The position numbers were made by a program, and so were the translations under genes. The notes below the pieces were generated by a model. The model was given only the letters and a program-made list of their open reading frames with translations, made no database searches and was not told the DNA's origin. From positions 1 to 36,941 of the forward strand of contig JAQSWF010000005.1 of assembly GCA_029266775.1 (NCBI GenBank): 36,941 nt of DNA, given 5' to 3'. Of the stretch, positions 9,743 to 19,200 are shown in pieces. The DNA is from Pseudonocardia sp. GTDB taxonomy: Bacteria > Actinomycetota > Actinomycetes > Mycobacteriales > Pseudonocardiaceae. Each line of letters starts with the position of its first letter. Positions within the stretch are counted from its first letter, which is position 1.

Positions 9743-9866
9743 CGGCCGTTCATCGATCGAGACCGCGGGGTGGCCGCCACGACTTTCGCGTCCGGTCGGT
9801 TCGTCTTTTCCTTAGGCACACGGAACTCGCGGGGGCAACCCGCGTCCTACGTGCGAGGAGGCACTT

Positions 9867-10223
9867 GTGACCGCGACCGACCGACCGTTGCCTTCCGAGG
9901 CGCAGGACTGGGAGGCGATGCTCGCCCGCCCCGAGTTCCAGGAGCTGCGGCGCCGGCTGCGCCGCTTCGTGTTCCCGATGACCGCGCTGTTCCTCGGCTG
10001 GTACCTGCTCTATGTCCTCATGGCCACCTACGCCGTGGGATTCATGTCGATCAAGCTGTGGGGCAACATCAACGTGGGCCTCGTGTTCGGCCTGCTCCAG
10101 TTCGTCTCGACATTCGCGATCACCGCCGCGTACGTGCGGTTCGCCGACCGCAAGTTGGACCCGCTGTCGGCTGAGTTGCGTGGCGAGATCGAGAGCGGCG
10201 AGTTCGAGAGGGGCGGCAAGTGA
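9867..10223 (+). CDS. DUF485 family membrane protein, ActP partner
   Basis: 118 residues with the DUF485 pattern: a short soluble N-terminus ending in WEAMLARPEFQELRRRLRRFVFP, two membrane segments (MTALFLGWYLLYVLMATYAVGFM and INVGLVFGLLQFVSTFAITAAYVRF), then a charged tail with DRKLDPLSAELR. DUF485 genes precede actP in many bacteria (yjcH-actP in Escherichia coli). The start is the GTG at 9867, with GAGGAGG 7 nt upstream. Its stop overlaps the next GTG start (GTGA), so the two are coupled. The upstream gap holds the putative LytTR site. Confidence 0.92.
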   Translation: MTATDRPLPSEAQDWEAMLARPEFQELRRRLRRFVFPMTALFLGWYLLYVLMATYAVGFMSIKLWGNINVGLVFGLLQFVSTFAITAAYVRFADRKLDPLSAELRGEIESGEFERGGK

Positions 10224-11860
10224 GCCTGGCGCAGGGAGTCGCGGGGAGCAACCCGCTGCTCAACATCACGATCTTCGGCCTGTTCGTCGTGGTCACGCTC
10301 GCGATCGTCATCAGGGTCAGCAAGAAGGCCTCGAGCGGCGCCTCGGACTTCTACACCGCGGGCGGCGGCTTCTCGGGACCGCAGAACGGTGTCGCGATCT
10401 CCGGTGACTACCTGTCGGCCGCGTCATTCCTCGGCATCGCCGGGGCCATCGCGCTCAACGGCTACGACGGCTTCCTCTACTCCGTCGGCTTCCTCGTCGC
10501 CTGGCTGGTGGCGCTGCTGCTGGTCGCGGAGCTGCTGCGCAACACCGGCAAGTACACGATGGGCGACGTGCTGGCGTTCAGGATGCGCCAGCGCCCGGTC
10601 CGGGCCGCGGCGGCGACGTCGACGCTGGCCGTGTCGTTCTTCTACCTGCTGGCCCAGATGGCCGGCGCGGGCGGGCTCGTCGCGCTGCTGCTCAATGTCA
10701 CCAGCACGGGCGGCCAGGCCGTCGTCATCGCCATCGTGGGCGCCGTGATGATCGCGTACGTGCTCATCGGCGGCATGCGCGGCACCACCTGGGTGCAGAT
10801 CATCAAGGCCGTGCTGCTGATCGCCGGCGCCGGGATCATGACGCTGTGGGTGCTGGCCCTCTACGGGTTCAACTTCTCGGCGCTGCTGGGTGCGGCCGTG
10901 GAGCGCGGGGGCGACGCCGGCGAGGCCCTGCTCAACCCGGGCAAGCAGTACGGCAAGAGCGCGATCACCCGAATCGACTTCATCTCGCTGGGTCTCGCGC
11001 TCGTGCTCGGCACCGCCGGGCTGCCGCACATCCTCATGCGCTTCTACACCGTGCCGACGGCCAAGGAAGCCCGCCGCTCGGTGGTCTGGGCGATCGCCCT
11101 GATCGGCCTGTTCTACCTGTTCACGCTGGTGCTGGGGTACGGCGCGGGCGCCCTGGTCGGGCCCGACACGATCCGGAAGGCGCCCGGTGCGGCGAACTCG
11201 GCCGCGCCGCTGCTGGCTTACGAGCTCGGCGGCACGATACTGCTCGGCATTATCGCGGCCGTCGCGTTCGCGACGATTCTCGCCGTCGTGGCCGGCCTGA
11301 CGATCACCGCGTCCGCGTCGTTCGCGCACGACATCTACATCAACGTGATCAAGCACGGCCACGTCCAGGACGAGCAGCACACCGAGGTCAAGATCGCCCG
11401 GCGCACGGCGATCGTGATCGGCATCGTCGCCATCGCCGGCGGCATCCTGGCCAGCCGGCAGAACATCGCGTTCCTCGTGGCGCTGGCCTTCGCCGTCGCG
11501 GCGTCGGCGAACCTCCCGACGATCCTGTACACGCTGTTCTGGCGTCGGTTCAACACCACCGGCGCGCTGTGCAGCATCTACGGCGGCCTGGCGATCACGA
11601 TCGTGCTGATCATCTTCTCGCCGGTGGTGTCCGGCAAGCCGGTGGACCCGGCGACTGGCCGCAGCCCGTCGATGCTGCAGGGCGTCGACTTCTCCTGGTT
11701 CCCGCTCGACAACCCGGGCATCATCTCGATCCCGGCGTCGTTCCTGCTCGGCTATCTCGGCACGGTGTTGGGCAAGGACCGGCCGGACCCGAAGAAGGTC
11801 GCCGAGATGGAGGTCCGCTCCCTGACCGGCATCGGCGCGGAGAAGGCGGTCGCGCACTGA
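10220..11860 (+). CDS. actP: Cation/acetate symporter (ActP-like, SSS family)
   Basis: 546 residues, full length for ActP, a sodium-coupled importer of acetate and similar monocarboxylates. Motifs include SGASDFYTAGGGFSGPQNGVAISGDYLSAASFLGIAG, LIGGMRGTTWVQ, GLPHILMRFYTVPTAKEARRS, ASASFAHDIYINV and a final KKVAEMEVRSLTGIGAEKAVAH tail usual in actinobacterial copies. About 13 hydrophobic segments. GTG start inside the DUF485 stop. It is a second, more standard symporter than the one at 8008-9711 and is the likelier housekeeping acetate carrier. A hairpin lies beyond the stop, before the convergent adnB gene. Confidence 0.92.
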   Translation: MSLAQGVAGSNPLLNITIFGLFVVVTLAIVIRVSKKASSGASDFYTAGGGFSGPQNGVAISGDYLSAASFLGIAGAIALNGYDGFLYSVGFLVAWLVALLLVAELLRNTGKYTMGDVLAFRMRQRPVRAAAATSTLAVSFFYLLAQMAGAGGLVALLLNVTSTGGQAVVIAIVGAVMIAYVLIGGMRGTTWVQIIKAVLLIAGAGIMTLWVLALYGFNFSALLGAAVERGGDAGEALLNPGKQYGKSAITRIDFISLGLALVLGTAGLPHILMRFYTVPTAKEARRSVVWAIALIGLFYLFTLVLGYGAGALVGPDTIRKAPGAANSAAPLLAYELGGTILLGIIAAVAFATILAVVAGLTITASASFAHDIYINVIKHGHVQDEQHTEVKIARRTAIVIGIVAIAGGILASRQNIAFLVALAFAVAASANLPTILYTLFWRRFNTTGALCSIYGGLAITIVLIIFSPVVSGKPVDPATGRSPSMLQGVDFSWFPLDNPGIISIPASFLLGYLGTVLGKDRPDPKKVAEMEVRSLTGIGAEKAVAH

Positions 11861-11890
11861 TCCACTAGTCACTTCACCGGGCCATGGGAT

Positions 11891-11935
11891 CGAAAGCGGC
11901 GTTGGCGACGTCAGACCTTGCCAACGCCGCTTTCG
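11891..11935. terminator. Perfect 16-bp stem-loop, copy 2 of the dispersed hairpin element
   Basis: 11891-11906 (CGAAAGCGGCGTTGGC) pairs exactly with 11920-11935 across a 13-nt loop. It lies between the convergent actP and adnB stops and probably ends transcription from both sides. Read on the minus strand it aligns base for base with the hairpin at 2022-2074, including the loop octamer TCTGACGT. Confidence 0.82.
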
Positions 11936-11955
11936 CTCGGTCGCGATCGGAACGA

Positions 11956-14900
11956 TCAGGCTGGGGGAACTGCGGCGATCAACGCGCGCAGGCCTGCGGC
12001 GTCGAGCAGGTCTACCGGGCGCAGCGTGACGTCGTGGCGCACGTAGTGGAACGCTGCGCGCACCCGCTCGGGCAGGCAGCCGGCCAGCGCCGCCCAGGCC
12101 AGCCGGTAGGCGGCGAGCTGCACCGTCAGCGCGGGCCGCTGCTCGGGATCGGGCAGCGACCCCGTCTTCCAGTCGACCACCGTCCACCCGCCGTCGGAGT
12201 CGGCGAACACGGCGTCCATCCGCCCGCGCACGGCCACGCCGTCGAGCACGGTCTCGAACGGCACCTCCACCTCGACCGGCTCGCGCTGCGCCCAGCGCGA
12301 CGCGAGGAACGCCTCCTGCAGCTCCTCCAGCAGATCGTCCGTCGCAGCACCCTCGTCCGCGGCTCCGGGTAGCTCGTCCACGTCGAGCAGCTGTGCGGCG
12401 CCGAACCGCTGCTCGAGCCAGGCGTGGAAGGCGGTGCCGCGGCGGGCGTGCGGGTTCGGCGGCAGCGGGAGGGGGCGGCGCAGCCGGGCGGCGAGACCGG
12501 CGGGATCGGTGGCGAGCTCGACCAGCCGGGTAACGGACAGACGGTCCGGGAGCGCCACCGCCGGTAGCTCCCGCGCTGCGGCCCGCTCGGCGAGCAGGAC
12601 GTCCACCTCGGCCGCCCAGCCTTCGGGGTCGGCCATCGTGTCCTGAGCCGCATCCGGGTGATCACGGAGCGCCTCCCGGACGAGCGCGGCACCGGCGTGC
12701 ACGGCGGCGGACCGGGCCCCGAGCGGGTCCACCGGCCACGCGGCGGTGACGGGTTCGGCCGTCGCCGGGTTCCCGCCCGGCTCCGGCTCGTCCGCCCAGT
12801 GCTCCACCCGGCCCGCTCCCGAAGCGACGACCGCCGCGCGCATCTCCACGAGGAACCGCGAGGGCTGGCGTGGACGCTCCCCTGTGGGTCCCCACCGGTG
12901 CCCGGACAGCAGCAGCATGTGCTCCGCGCGCGTCACCGCCACGTAGAAGAGCCGCCTCTCCTCGACCAGACGCCGGGCGTCGAGCGCCTCGTCGTGCGCC
13001 GTCAGGGCGGCCTCGACCGCCTTGCGGTCGTTCCCCGGCGCCGGCAGGTCGAGGGCGGGCAGGTCCGCCGCATCGCCGCGCAGCGGGACGGGCAGCGCGG
13101 ACGGGTCGGTCAGCCAGCTGCCGCTCAGCTTGCGGCCGGGGAACACGTCTTTCACCAGGTGCGGCACCGCCACGATGTGCCATTCCAGGCCTTTCGCGGC
13201 GTGCACGGTGAGCACCTGGACGCGGCCGGGCGCCACGTCGACCTCACCCGGCGCGAAGCCGTCCTCGGCGCGCTCCGCGGCGTCGAGGTAGTCCAGCAGC
13301 GCGGGCAGGGTGGAAACCGCGGCGCCGGCGGCGAACTCGGCGACGACGTCCGCGAACGCGTCGAGATGGGTCCGGCCCACCGGACCCGGCCGTGCCGCGG
13401 TCTCCGCGTCGAGCAGCAGCAGCCGCTCGGTGTCCGCGACGAGGTCGGTCAGCGGGACCGATGCGCGGGCCCGCAGCCGGCCCAGTTCGGCGGCCAGCCG
13501 CCGAATGCGCGCATATGCCGCCGGGGAGTACCGCTCTGGATCGCCGGGATCGTCCACCGCGTCCACGAGCCCGGCCTGTTCGGCGTGCTCGGCCGGCACA
13601 GCGCCGAGCGCCAGCTCGTGCGCCTCCCGACTAGCGGCGGTGGACGGGGGCGGTGGCGCGGCGAGCTCCCGGGCCCGGGCCCAGAGGGCGGCGAGGTCCG
13701 CGACGCCGAGCCGCCAGCGCGCCCCGGTGAGCAGCCGCACGGCCGCGGGCCCGGCGAGCGGGTCCGCCACCAGACGCAGGGCACTCACCAGCTCGCGCAC
13801 CTCGGGGGTGCCCAACAGGCCGCCGAGCCCGACCACCTCCACCGGCAGGCCGCGCGCCCGCAGCGCAGCGGCGACGGCGTCCATGTCGGCCCGGCGGCGG
13901 ACCAGCACGGCCGAGGTGGGCGGCGGCGCGCCGTCCTCGAGCGCTGCCGCCCAGCCTCCGGCGATCGCGTCGGCCATCCAGGCGAGCTCGGCGGCGACGT
14001 CCGACAGCAGCGCCACGCGGACGTCGCCGCCCTCGTTGCTCGACGCGGCCGTCAGCGCGCGTACCCCCACCGCGTTCGGCACGTCACGCAGCGGCGAAGA
14101 CACCGCGTTCGCCAACGCCAGCACCTCCGGCGGGTTCCGGAAGCTGGTGAGCAGGCCGTACTCGTCCGCGGGGGCACCGTCCGTGCGCGGGAAGTCCGTG
14201 CGGAAGCGCTCGAGGTTGCCGGCGCTGGCGCCGCGCCAGCCGTAGATCGACTGGTGCGGGTCGCCCACGGCGGTCACGGCAGGCACGTCCCGCCCCGCCG
14301 GAGCGCCGGGCGCCGCGCCGAACAGCGCTCGCAGCAGGACCCGTTGGGCGTGGCCGGTGTCCTGGTACTCGTCGAGCAGCACGGCGCGGTACGAGGCGCG
14401 TTCCTGCGCGCCGGCCTCGGGATGTTCGGCGGCGACCCGGGCGGCGATGGCGAGCTGGTCCCCGAAGTCGAGCACCCGCTCGGCGCGCTTGCGCGCGGCG
14501 AACTCCTCGACGAGCGGCACGAGCTCTCCGCGGACCCGCTGAGCGTCCATCCACCGTCGGTAGCGCTGGGACGGCTCGACGTTCTGCCGCGGACCCGGCG
14601 GGGCCGACCTGAGCAGTTCCGCCAGCGCGGCCGCGTGCCGCTGGAGGGCGGCGGGCTGCACGAGGTGCTCGTCGAGCTCGCCGGCGAGCGCGAGCACGTA
14701 CGCGGTGACGGTGGCGGGGACGCGGTCGACATCGAGCTGCCCGGCCCAGGTGCTGACCACGCGGTGGGCGAGCTGCCAGGCACCCGTGCTCCCGAGCAGC
14801 CGGGAGCCCGGCTCGGCGGGCAGGCGCAGCGCGTGCTCGGCGACGAGCCGACCGGCGTAGGCGTGATAGGTCGCGATCGTGGGCTCGCCCGCCAGCAGCG

Positions 14901-15213
14901 CAGCGCGCCGGGCGCCCGTCGGGTCGAGGTCGTCGAGCAGCCGCGCCCCCGCGAGCCGCCGCAGGCGGGTCCGCACGCGGCTGCCGAGCTGCTGGGCGGC
15001 CTTGCGGGTGAAGGTCAGCCCGAGGACCTGCTCCGGCCGCACCTGGCCGGTGGCGACCAACCAGACCACGCGGGCGGCCATCGTCTCGGTCTTGCCGGCG
15101 CCGGCACCGGCGACGACGAGCGCGGGGCGGGCGGGCGCGGCGATCACCGCGGCTTGCTCGTCCGTCGGGCGCGGCAGGCCGAGCGCGACGGCGAGGGCCT
15201 GCGGGGTCAGCAC
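11956..15213 (-). CDS. adnB: AdnB: UvrD-like helicase-nuclease subunit of the AdnAB break-resection complex
   Basis: 1085 residues. The N-terminal SF1A motor has Walker A GAGAGKT (Lys41), motif Ia TFTRKAA, motif II DEYQD (near residue 281), motif III GDPHQSIYGWRGA and motif VI FYVAVTRAEHML. A C-terminal RecB-type nuclease follows from about residue 900, with GTAFHAWLEQRFG, GRMDAVF, VVDWKTG (near residue 1012) and a Gln/Tyr helix QLAAYRLAW. AdnAB resects double-strand breaks in actinobacteria; AdnB has, as I recall, the motor that drives movement. GTG start with AGGA 7 nt upstream. In mycobacteria adnA and adnB adjoin; here a GH16 gene lies between them. Confidence 0.93.
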   Translation of the reverse strand: MLTPQALAVALGLPRPTDEQAAVIAAPARPALVVAGAGAGKTETMAARVVWLVATGQVRPEQVLGLTFTRKAAQQLGSRVRTRLRRLAGARLLDDLDPTGARRAALLAGEPTIATYHAYAGRLVAEHALRLPAEPGSRLLGSTGAWQLAHRVVSTWAGQLDVDRVPATVTAYVLALAGELDEHLVQPAALQRHAAALAELLRSAPPGPRQNVEPSQRYRRWMDAQRVRGELVPLVEEFAARKRAERVLDFGDQLAIAARVAAEHPEAGAQERASYRAVLLDEYQDTGHAQRVLLRALFGAAPGAPAGRDVPAVTAVGDPHQSIYGWRGASAGNLERFRTDFPRTDGAPADEYGLLTSFRNPPEVLALANAVSSPLRDVPNAVGVRALTAASSNEGGDVRVALLSDVAAELAWMADAIAGGWAAALEDGAPPPTSAVLVRRRADMDAVAAALRARGLPVEVVGLGGLLGTPEVRELVSALRLVADPLAGPAAVRLLTGARWRLGVADLAALWARARELAAPPPPSTAASREAHELALGAVPAEHAEQAGLVDAVDDPGDPERYSPAAYARIRRLAAELGRLRARASVPLTDLVADTERLLLLDAETAARPGPVGRTHLDAFADVVAEFAAGAAVSTLPALLDYLDAAERAEDGFAPGEVDVAPGRVQVLTVHAAKGLEWHIVAVPHLVKDVFPGRKLSGSWLTDPSALPVPLRGDAADLPALDLPAPGNDRKAVEAALTAHDEALDARRLVEERRLFYVAVTRAEHMLLLSGHRWGPTGERPRQPSRFLVEMRAAVVASGAGRVEHWADEPEPGGNPATAEPVTAAWPVDPLGARSAAVHAGAALVREALRDHPDAAQDTMADPEGWAAEVDVLLAERAAARELPAVALPDRLSVTRLVELATDPAGLAARLRRPLPLPPNPHARRGTAFHAWLEQRFGAAQLLDVDELPGAADEGAATDDLLEELQEAFLASRWAQREPVEVEVPFETVLDGVAVRGRMDAVFADSDGGWTVVDWKTGSLPDPEQRPALTVQLAAYRLAWAALAGCLPERVRAAFHYVRHDVTLRPVDLLDAAGLRALIAAVPPA

Positions 15214-15258
15214 GCGACGGTCCTACCGAACTGCACCGACAACTCCGCGAGCCTCAGT

Positions 15259-15294
15259 GTTGTCACGTGCGTCAGGGTTGTCACGTGCGTCAGG
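15259..15294. repeat. Perfect 18-bp tandem duplication across the GH16 stop codon
   Basis: GTTGTCACGTGCGTCAGG occurs twice in direct succession (15259-15276 and 15277-15294). The second copy contains the GH16 stop (TGA at 15292-15290, minus strand), and the first supplies an identical in-frame TGA 18 bp further on. Each copy contains the palindrome CACGTG. The pair fills part of the 76-bp gap ahead of adnB. Confidence 0.85.
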
Positions 15295-16141
15295 CCGGCG
15301 CGTAGACCCGGACCCAGTCCACCTGCAGCGACATGGCGGCGGGGGTGGTCGCGTCCGGCGCCGGGATCCAGTCCTTCTTCGGGCCCTGGTCGAGCTGGAT
15401 CGCGAGGTGCATGGACGTCTTGGGCAGGATGTTCGGATCGAGGACCCGGAACCGCTCGACCCCGTCGACGTACCAGACGAGCCGGTCGGGCAGCCACTCG
15501 AGCGCGAAGGTGTGCCACTCGCTGAAGTCCTCGTCCACGTGCGTGCCGTACAGGCGGTTCGCGGCGCCACCGAAGTGCAGGATGAAATGCGCCCGGTCCC
15601 TGGTCTCGGCCGGCACCTCCATGATGTCGATCTCCCCGTCTTCGGGGAACCGTTCGGAGTCCGGCCACAGCAGGATCGCCGAGCCGAAGCCGCGGCCCTT
15701 GTCGCTGCGGGCCCGGAACTCCCAGCGCCCGTACTTCTGGCCCAGCTTGTGGGCCATCCCGCCGGAGACGTTCCCGCGCGCAGTGACGTTGAGCAGGCCG
15801 TCGGAGACCGTGACCGCCGACGACCGGCGCAGGCCGTTGCCGAACGCGCCGACGCTGTCGTAGCGGCTCCAGGCGTGCTCGCGGAACGTGTCGAAGTCTT
15901 CGGCGGTTAGACGCATCCACTGCGGCCCGGGGTCCACCGGGAGAGCGGACCGCGCCTTGTCGTCGAGCGAGGCCGAGGGAGCCACCGGCAGGGGCGACGC
16001 GGTGCCGGGCAGGCCGGCGAACGGGTCCTGCCCCGGGATCGGGCTACCGGACTCGACGCTCGGGCCCCCGCACCCGGCGAGCAGGGCCGCCAGCGCTGCT
16101 CCGACGGCTGCCGCGCGGGCACGCCGACGTCCGTTGGGCAC
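15290..16141 (-). CDS. Secreted glycoside hydrolase family 16 lipoprotein
   Basis: 283 residues from the GTG at 16141, chosen because GGAGG lies 4 nt upstream; an upstream GTG at 16159 has no such site. A lipoprotein signal peptide is visible (basic NGRRRARA, hydrophobic stretch, lipobox LLAGC), then a low-complexity Ser/Pro linker to about residue 70, then the GH16 jelly-roll. The catalytic ExDxxE motif is in GEIDIMEVP near residue 160, with KYGRWEFRARSDKGRGFGSAILLWP before it and FHTFALEW-like EWHTFALEWLPDRLVWYVDG after it. GH16 enzymes cut beta-1,3/1,4 glucans or related polymers outside the cell. It lies between adnA (79 bp upstream) and adnB (76 bp downstream) on the same strand, with no functional link to them that I know of. 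Confidence 0.9.
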   Translation of the reverse strand: MPNGRRRARAAAVGAALAALLAGCGGPSVESGSPIPGQDPFAGLPGTASPLPVAPSASLDDKARSALPVDPGPQWMRLTAEDFDTFREHAWSRYDSVGAFGNGLRRSSAVTVSDGLLNVTARGNVSGGMAHKLGQKYGRWEFRARSDKGRGFGSAILLWPDSERFPEDGEIDIMEVPAETRDRAHFILHFGGAANRLYGTHVDEDFSEWHTFALEWLPDRLVWYVDGVERFRVLDPNILPKTSMHLAIQLDQGPKKDWIPAPDATTPAAMSLQVDWVRVYAPA

Positions 16142-16220
16142 AGCACCTCCCGCACGCACCGGCGGGAGCGGCCGGCGCGACTGACGTCTGACGCTACCGG
16201 TGACCCCTCTGCACCGGCGC

Positions 16221-19200
16221 TCAGCCGTCGGTGACCGGTCGGCCGGCCTCGATCACCGGGCAGCTGGCGCGGACCGCGCATCGATCACAGTCGGCGCCGG
16301 CGCGGGCGGTGAAGCGTGCGCCGGCGGTGTCGTCCGCGCAGGTGCGGACCAGCCGGTGCCAGCGCTCCAGCTCGGCGCCGTCGAGCGGTGGCTGGGCGGG
16401 CTCCTTCGGCGCGCCGGAGGCGGACCGGTCTGCGAGGTAGACCAGCCGGGCACCACCGGGTTCGGTGCCCGGGACCAGCTCGGTGAACGCCCCGAGCGCT
16501 GCCGCGAGCTGGTACACGGCGAGCTGCGCGTGCTCGGCGGCCGCGCGGGCGGAGACGGCGGTGCGGCCGGTCTTGACGTCGACGACGACCGGGCGGCCGG
16601 ACGCGTCGACCTCCAACCGGTCCACGCGACCGCGCAGCCGCACCGGCGGCCGGCCGCCGACCTCGGCGCCGTCGTCGGGCAGGTCGAGCTGCACTGGATG
16701 CTCGACGGCGACCAACCGCAGGCCGTCCGCCCGGCTGTCCCGCACCCAGCCGTCGAAGGCCGCCAGCATCGCGCGCACCCGCGCCAGCTCGCGGCGGCCG
16801 AACCAGGGCGCACCGAGGTCGAGCCGCTTCCAGGCGGCGTGCAGCGCGCTCTCCAGCTCGGCGGCACCCGCCCCGGCGGCACTGGCCTGGACCAGCGCGT
16901 GCACCAGGCTGCCGGTGACCGCCGACAGGGCGCCGACCTCGGCCCCGCCGTGGCGCTCGAGCATCCAGCGCAGCGGGCAGCGGAGGATCCGCTCGACGTC
17001 CGACGGCGACACGGGCGCGACCTCGCCGGTGCTGCGCAGCGGCGCATCGGTCGACAGTGGCGCGACCCCGTACCAGTCGTCCGGGGATGTACCCGGAACA
17101 CCGGCCGCGGCCAACCGCGCGAGCTGGACGGCTGCACGGCGTCGTCTCTCGTCCCCCGCGTCCGGAGCGCACACCACGCTGCGGAGCTCCCCGACCAGCT
17201 CGGCGAGCACGAGGGCCCGGGCGGGGCGGTGCACCGGGCGGTCCGCGCGGTCCGCCGGCATCGGGTCCAGCTCGTCGAGGAAGCGCGAGGGCTGCTCGTC
17301 GTCGCCCTGCACCGCGCTGACCAGCAGGGTCTCGCGAGCCCGGGTGCACGCGACGTAGAACAGCCGCCGCTCCTCCGCCAGCAGCGGCGCGATGCGTGAC
17401 ACGGCCGCCGACGGCTCCGCCACCTCGGCCAGGACGTCGACCAGCCGCTCGACGCCGAGGAGAGTGCCGCGCAGCCGGAGGTCCGGCCAGGTGCCCTCCT
17501 GGACGCCGGGCACGGCCACGACCCGCCACTCGCGCCCGCGGGCGGCATGCGCGGTGAGCAGCGCGACGGCGTCGGCCTCGGGTGCCTGTGGCGCGAGGGT
17601 GTCGCCGGGGAGCTGCTGGTCGGCGAGGTACTCGACGAACGCGGAGACGTCGGCGCCCGGAAGGCGGTCCGCGTGTCGGGCGGCCGCATCGAAGAGGGCG
17701 AGGACGGCATCCAGGTCGCGGTCCGCCGCCGCGCCGACCGGCCCGCCGAGCGCGCTCGCCTCGCCCCAGCGCGCGGCCAGCGACGTTCCACGCCAGACGC
17801 GCCACAGCGTCTCCTCTGCACTCTCCCCCGCGCGGATCGCCTCGCCGGCCAGCGCGAGCAGGCCGCCGACCCGGCGCAGCGGCGCCGTGTCGAGCGGTGG
17901 GAGCGCGACGAGCGGGTCCGGCCGGCCCTCGACTGCCGCGCGCAGGGCCGCCACCAGCAGCGGGTCACTCCCGACGCGTTCCTCGTCGCTCGCGTTGATC
18001 GGCGGAGCGGTCGGCTGCGGCTCGTGCGGCACGGGCCCCGGTCGCCCGGCAGCATGCAGGTGCAGTAGCCCGCGGCGCAGCCGGCGCAAGCGCATCGGGT
18101 CCGCCGCGCCCAGCGGGGAAGTGAGGAGGGCCGTCGCGGCGTCGGCGTCGATCTCCTCGGGGCGCGCCGCGAGACGCAGGACCATCAGCAGCGGGACGAC
18201 GGCGGGTTGGCGGGCGAGCGGCAGCTCGTCCGGCGGGGCGGCGACCGGGACGCCGGCGGCCAGCAGTGCCCGGCGCAGCGCCGGCACGGTGCGGCGGGCG
18301 GAGCGGGACAGCACGGCCATCTGTGCCCACGGCACGCCGTCCTGCAGGTGGGCCCGCCGCAGCCGGTCCGCGATCCACCCGGCTTCCTGAGCCGTCGACA
18401 GGAACACGCGGACCTGAACGCGATCCGCGGCATCAGCGTCGTTGTCCGGCGCAGGTCCACGGCGCTCCCTTCCCGGGCCGGACCCCGGCAGGCTGGCGGC
18501 GACCCGCGCCCCGGCGTCGCGGATCGCGGCGACGGCCCGGTGGTCGACCCGGAGCACGGCCGTCGGCGCCTCGAGCGCGTCCAGGCCGTCTGGGTCGGCG
18601 CCGCGGAAGCCGAGCACGGACTGGTCCGGGTCGCCCGCCAGCAACGCCGTCCTTGCGGTGTCGCCGAGGACGCGTACCAGCTCCATCTGCTGCGGGTCCA
18701 GGTCCTGCGCGTCGTCGACGACAAGGTGCTGCACCCGCGCCCGCTCGGCGGTGAGCAGCTCGGGGTCGCTGGCCAGGGCATCGAGCGCGGCACCGACGAG
18801 CTCGGCGGCGTCCAGCGCCGGTGCCGTGGCCTGGGGCGCTCCTCGGCCCGCCGCGCCGCGCAGGAGCACGACCTGCTCGTACGTGCGGAAGAAGCGCCCG
18901 GCGGCCGCCCACTCGGGCACGTCCTGCTGCTCGCCGAGCTTCTGCAGCTCCTCCGGGCCCAGGCCGCGCTCGGCGGCCCGCAGCAGCAGCTCCCGGAGCT
19001 CGGCGGCAAACCCGGGCAGGCCGGTCGCCGGAAGCACGCGTTTCGGCCAGCCCGAACCGGGCACCGTGCCGTCCGGCCAGCCGTGGAGCTCGCCGGCCAG
19101 CAGGTCGCGGACCACGGCGTCCTGCTCGGCGCCGGCGAGCAGGCGAGGGGGTGGGTCGCCGTGGAGCGCAGCGTGCAGGCGCAGGACGCCGAACGCGTAC

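Noticed and set aside
10424-12187. 587-residue minus-strand ORF opposite actP
   Set aside because: A shadow frame with Asp/Arg/Gln/His-rich low-information sequence; the plus strand encodes clear DUF485-ActP genes.
12658-15525. 955-residue plus-strand ORF opposite adnB
   Set aside because: It is the antisense shadow of adnB; its composition is Arg/Gly/Pro/Gln-rich without motifs, while the minus strand has all helicase and nuclease motifs.
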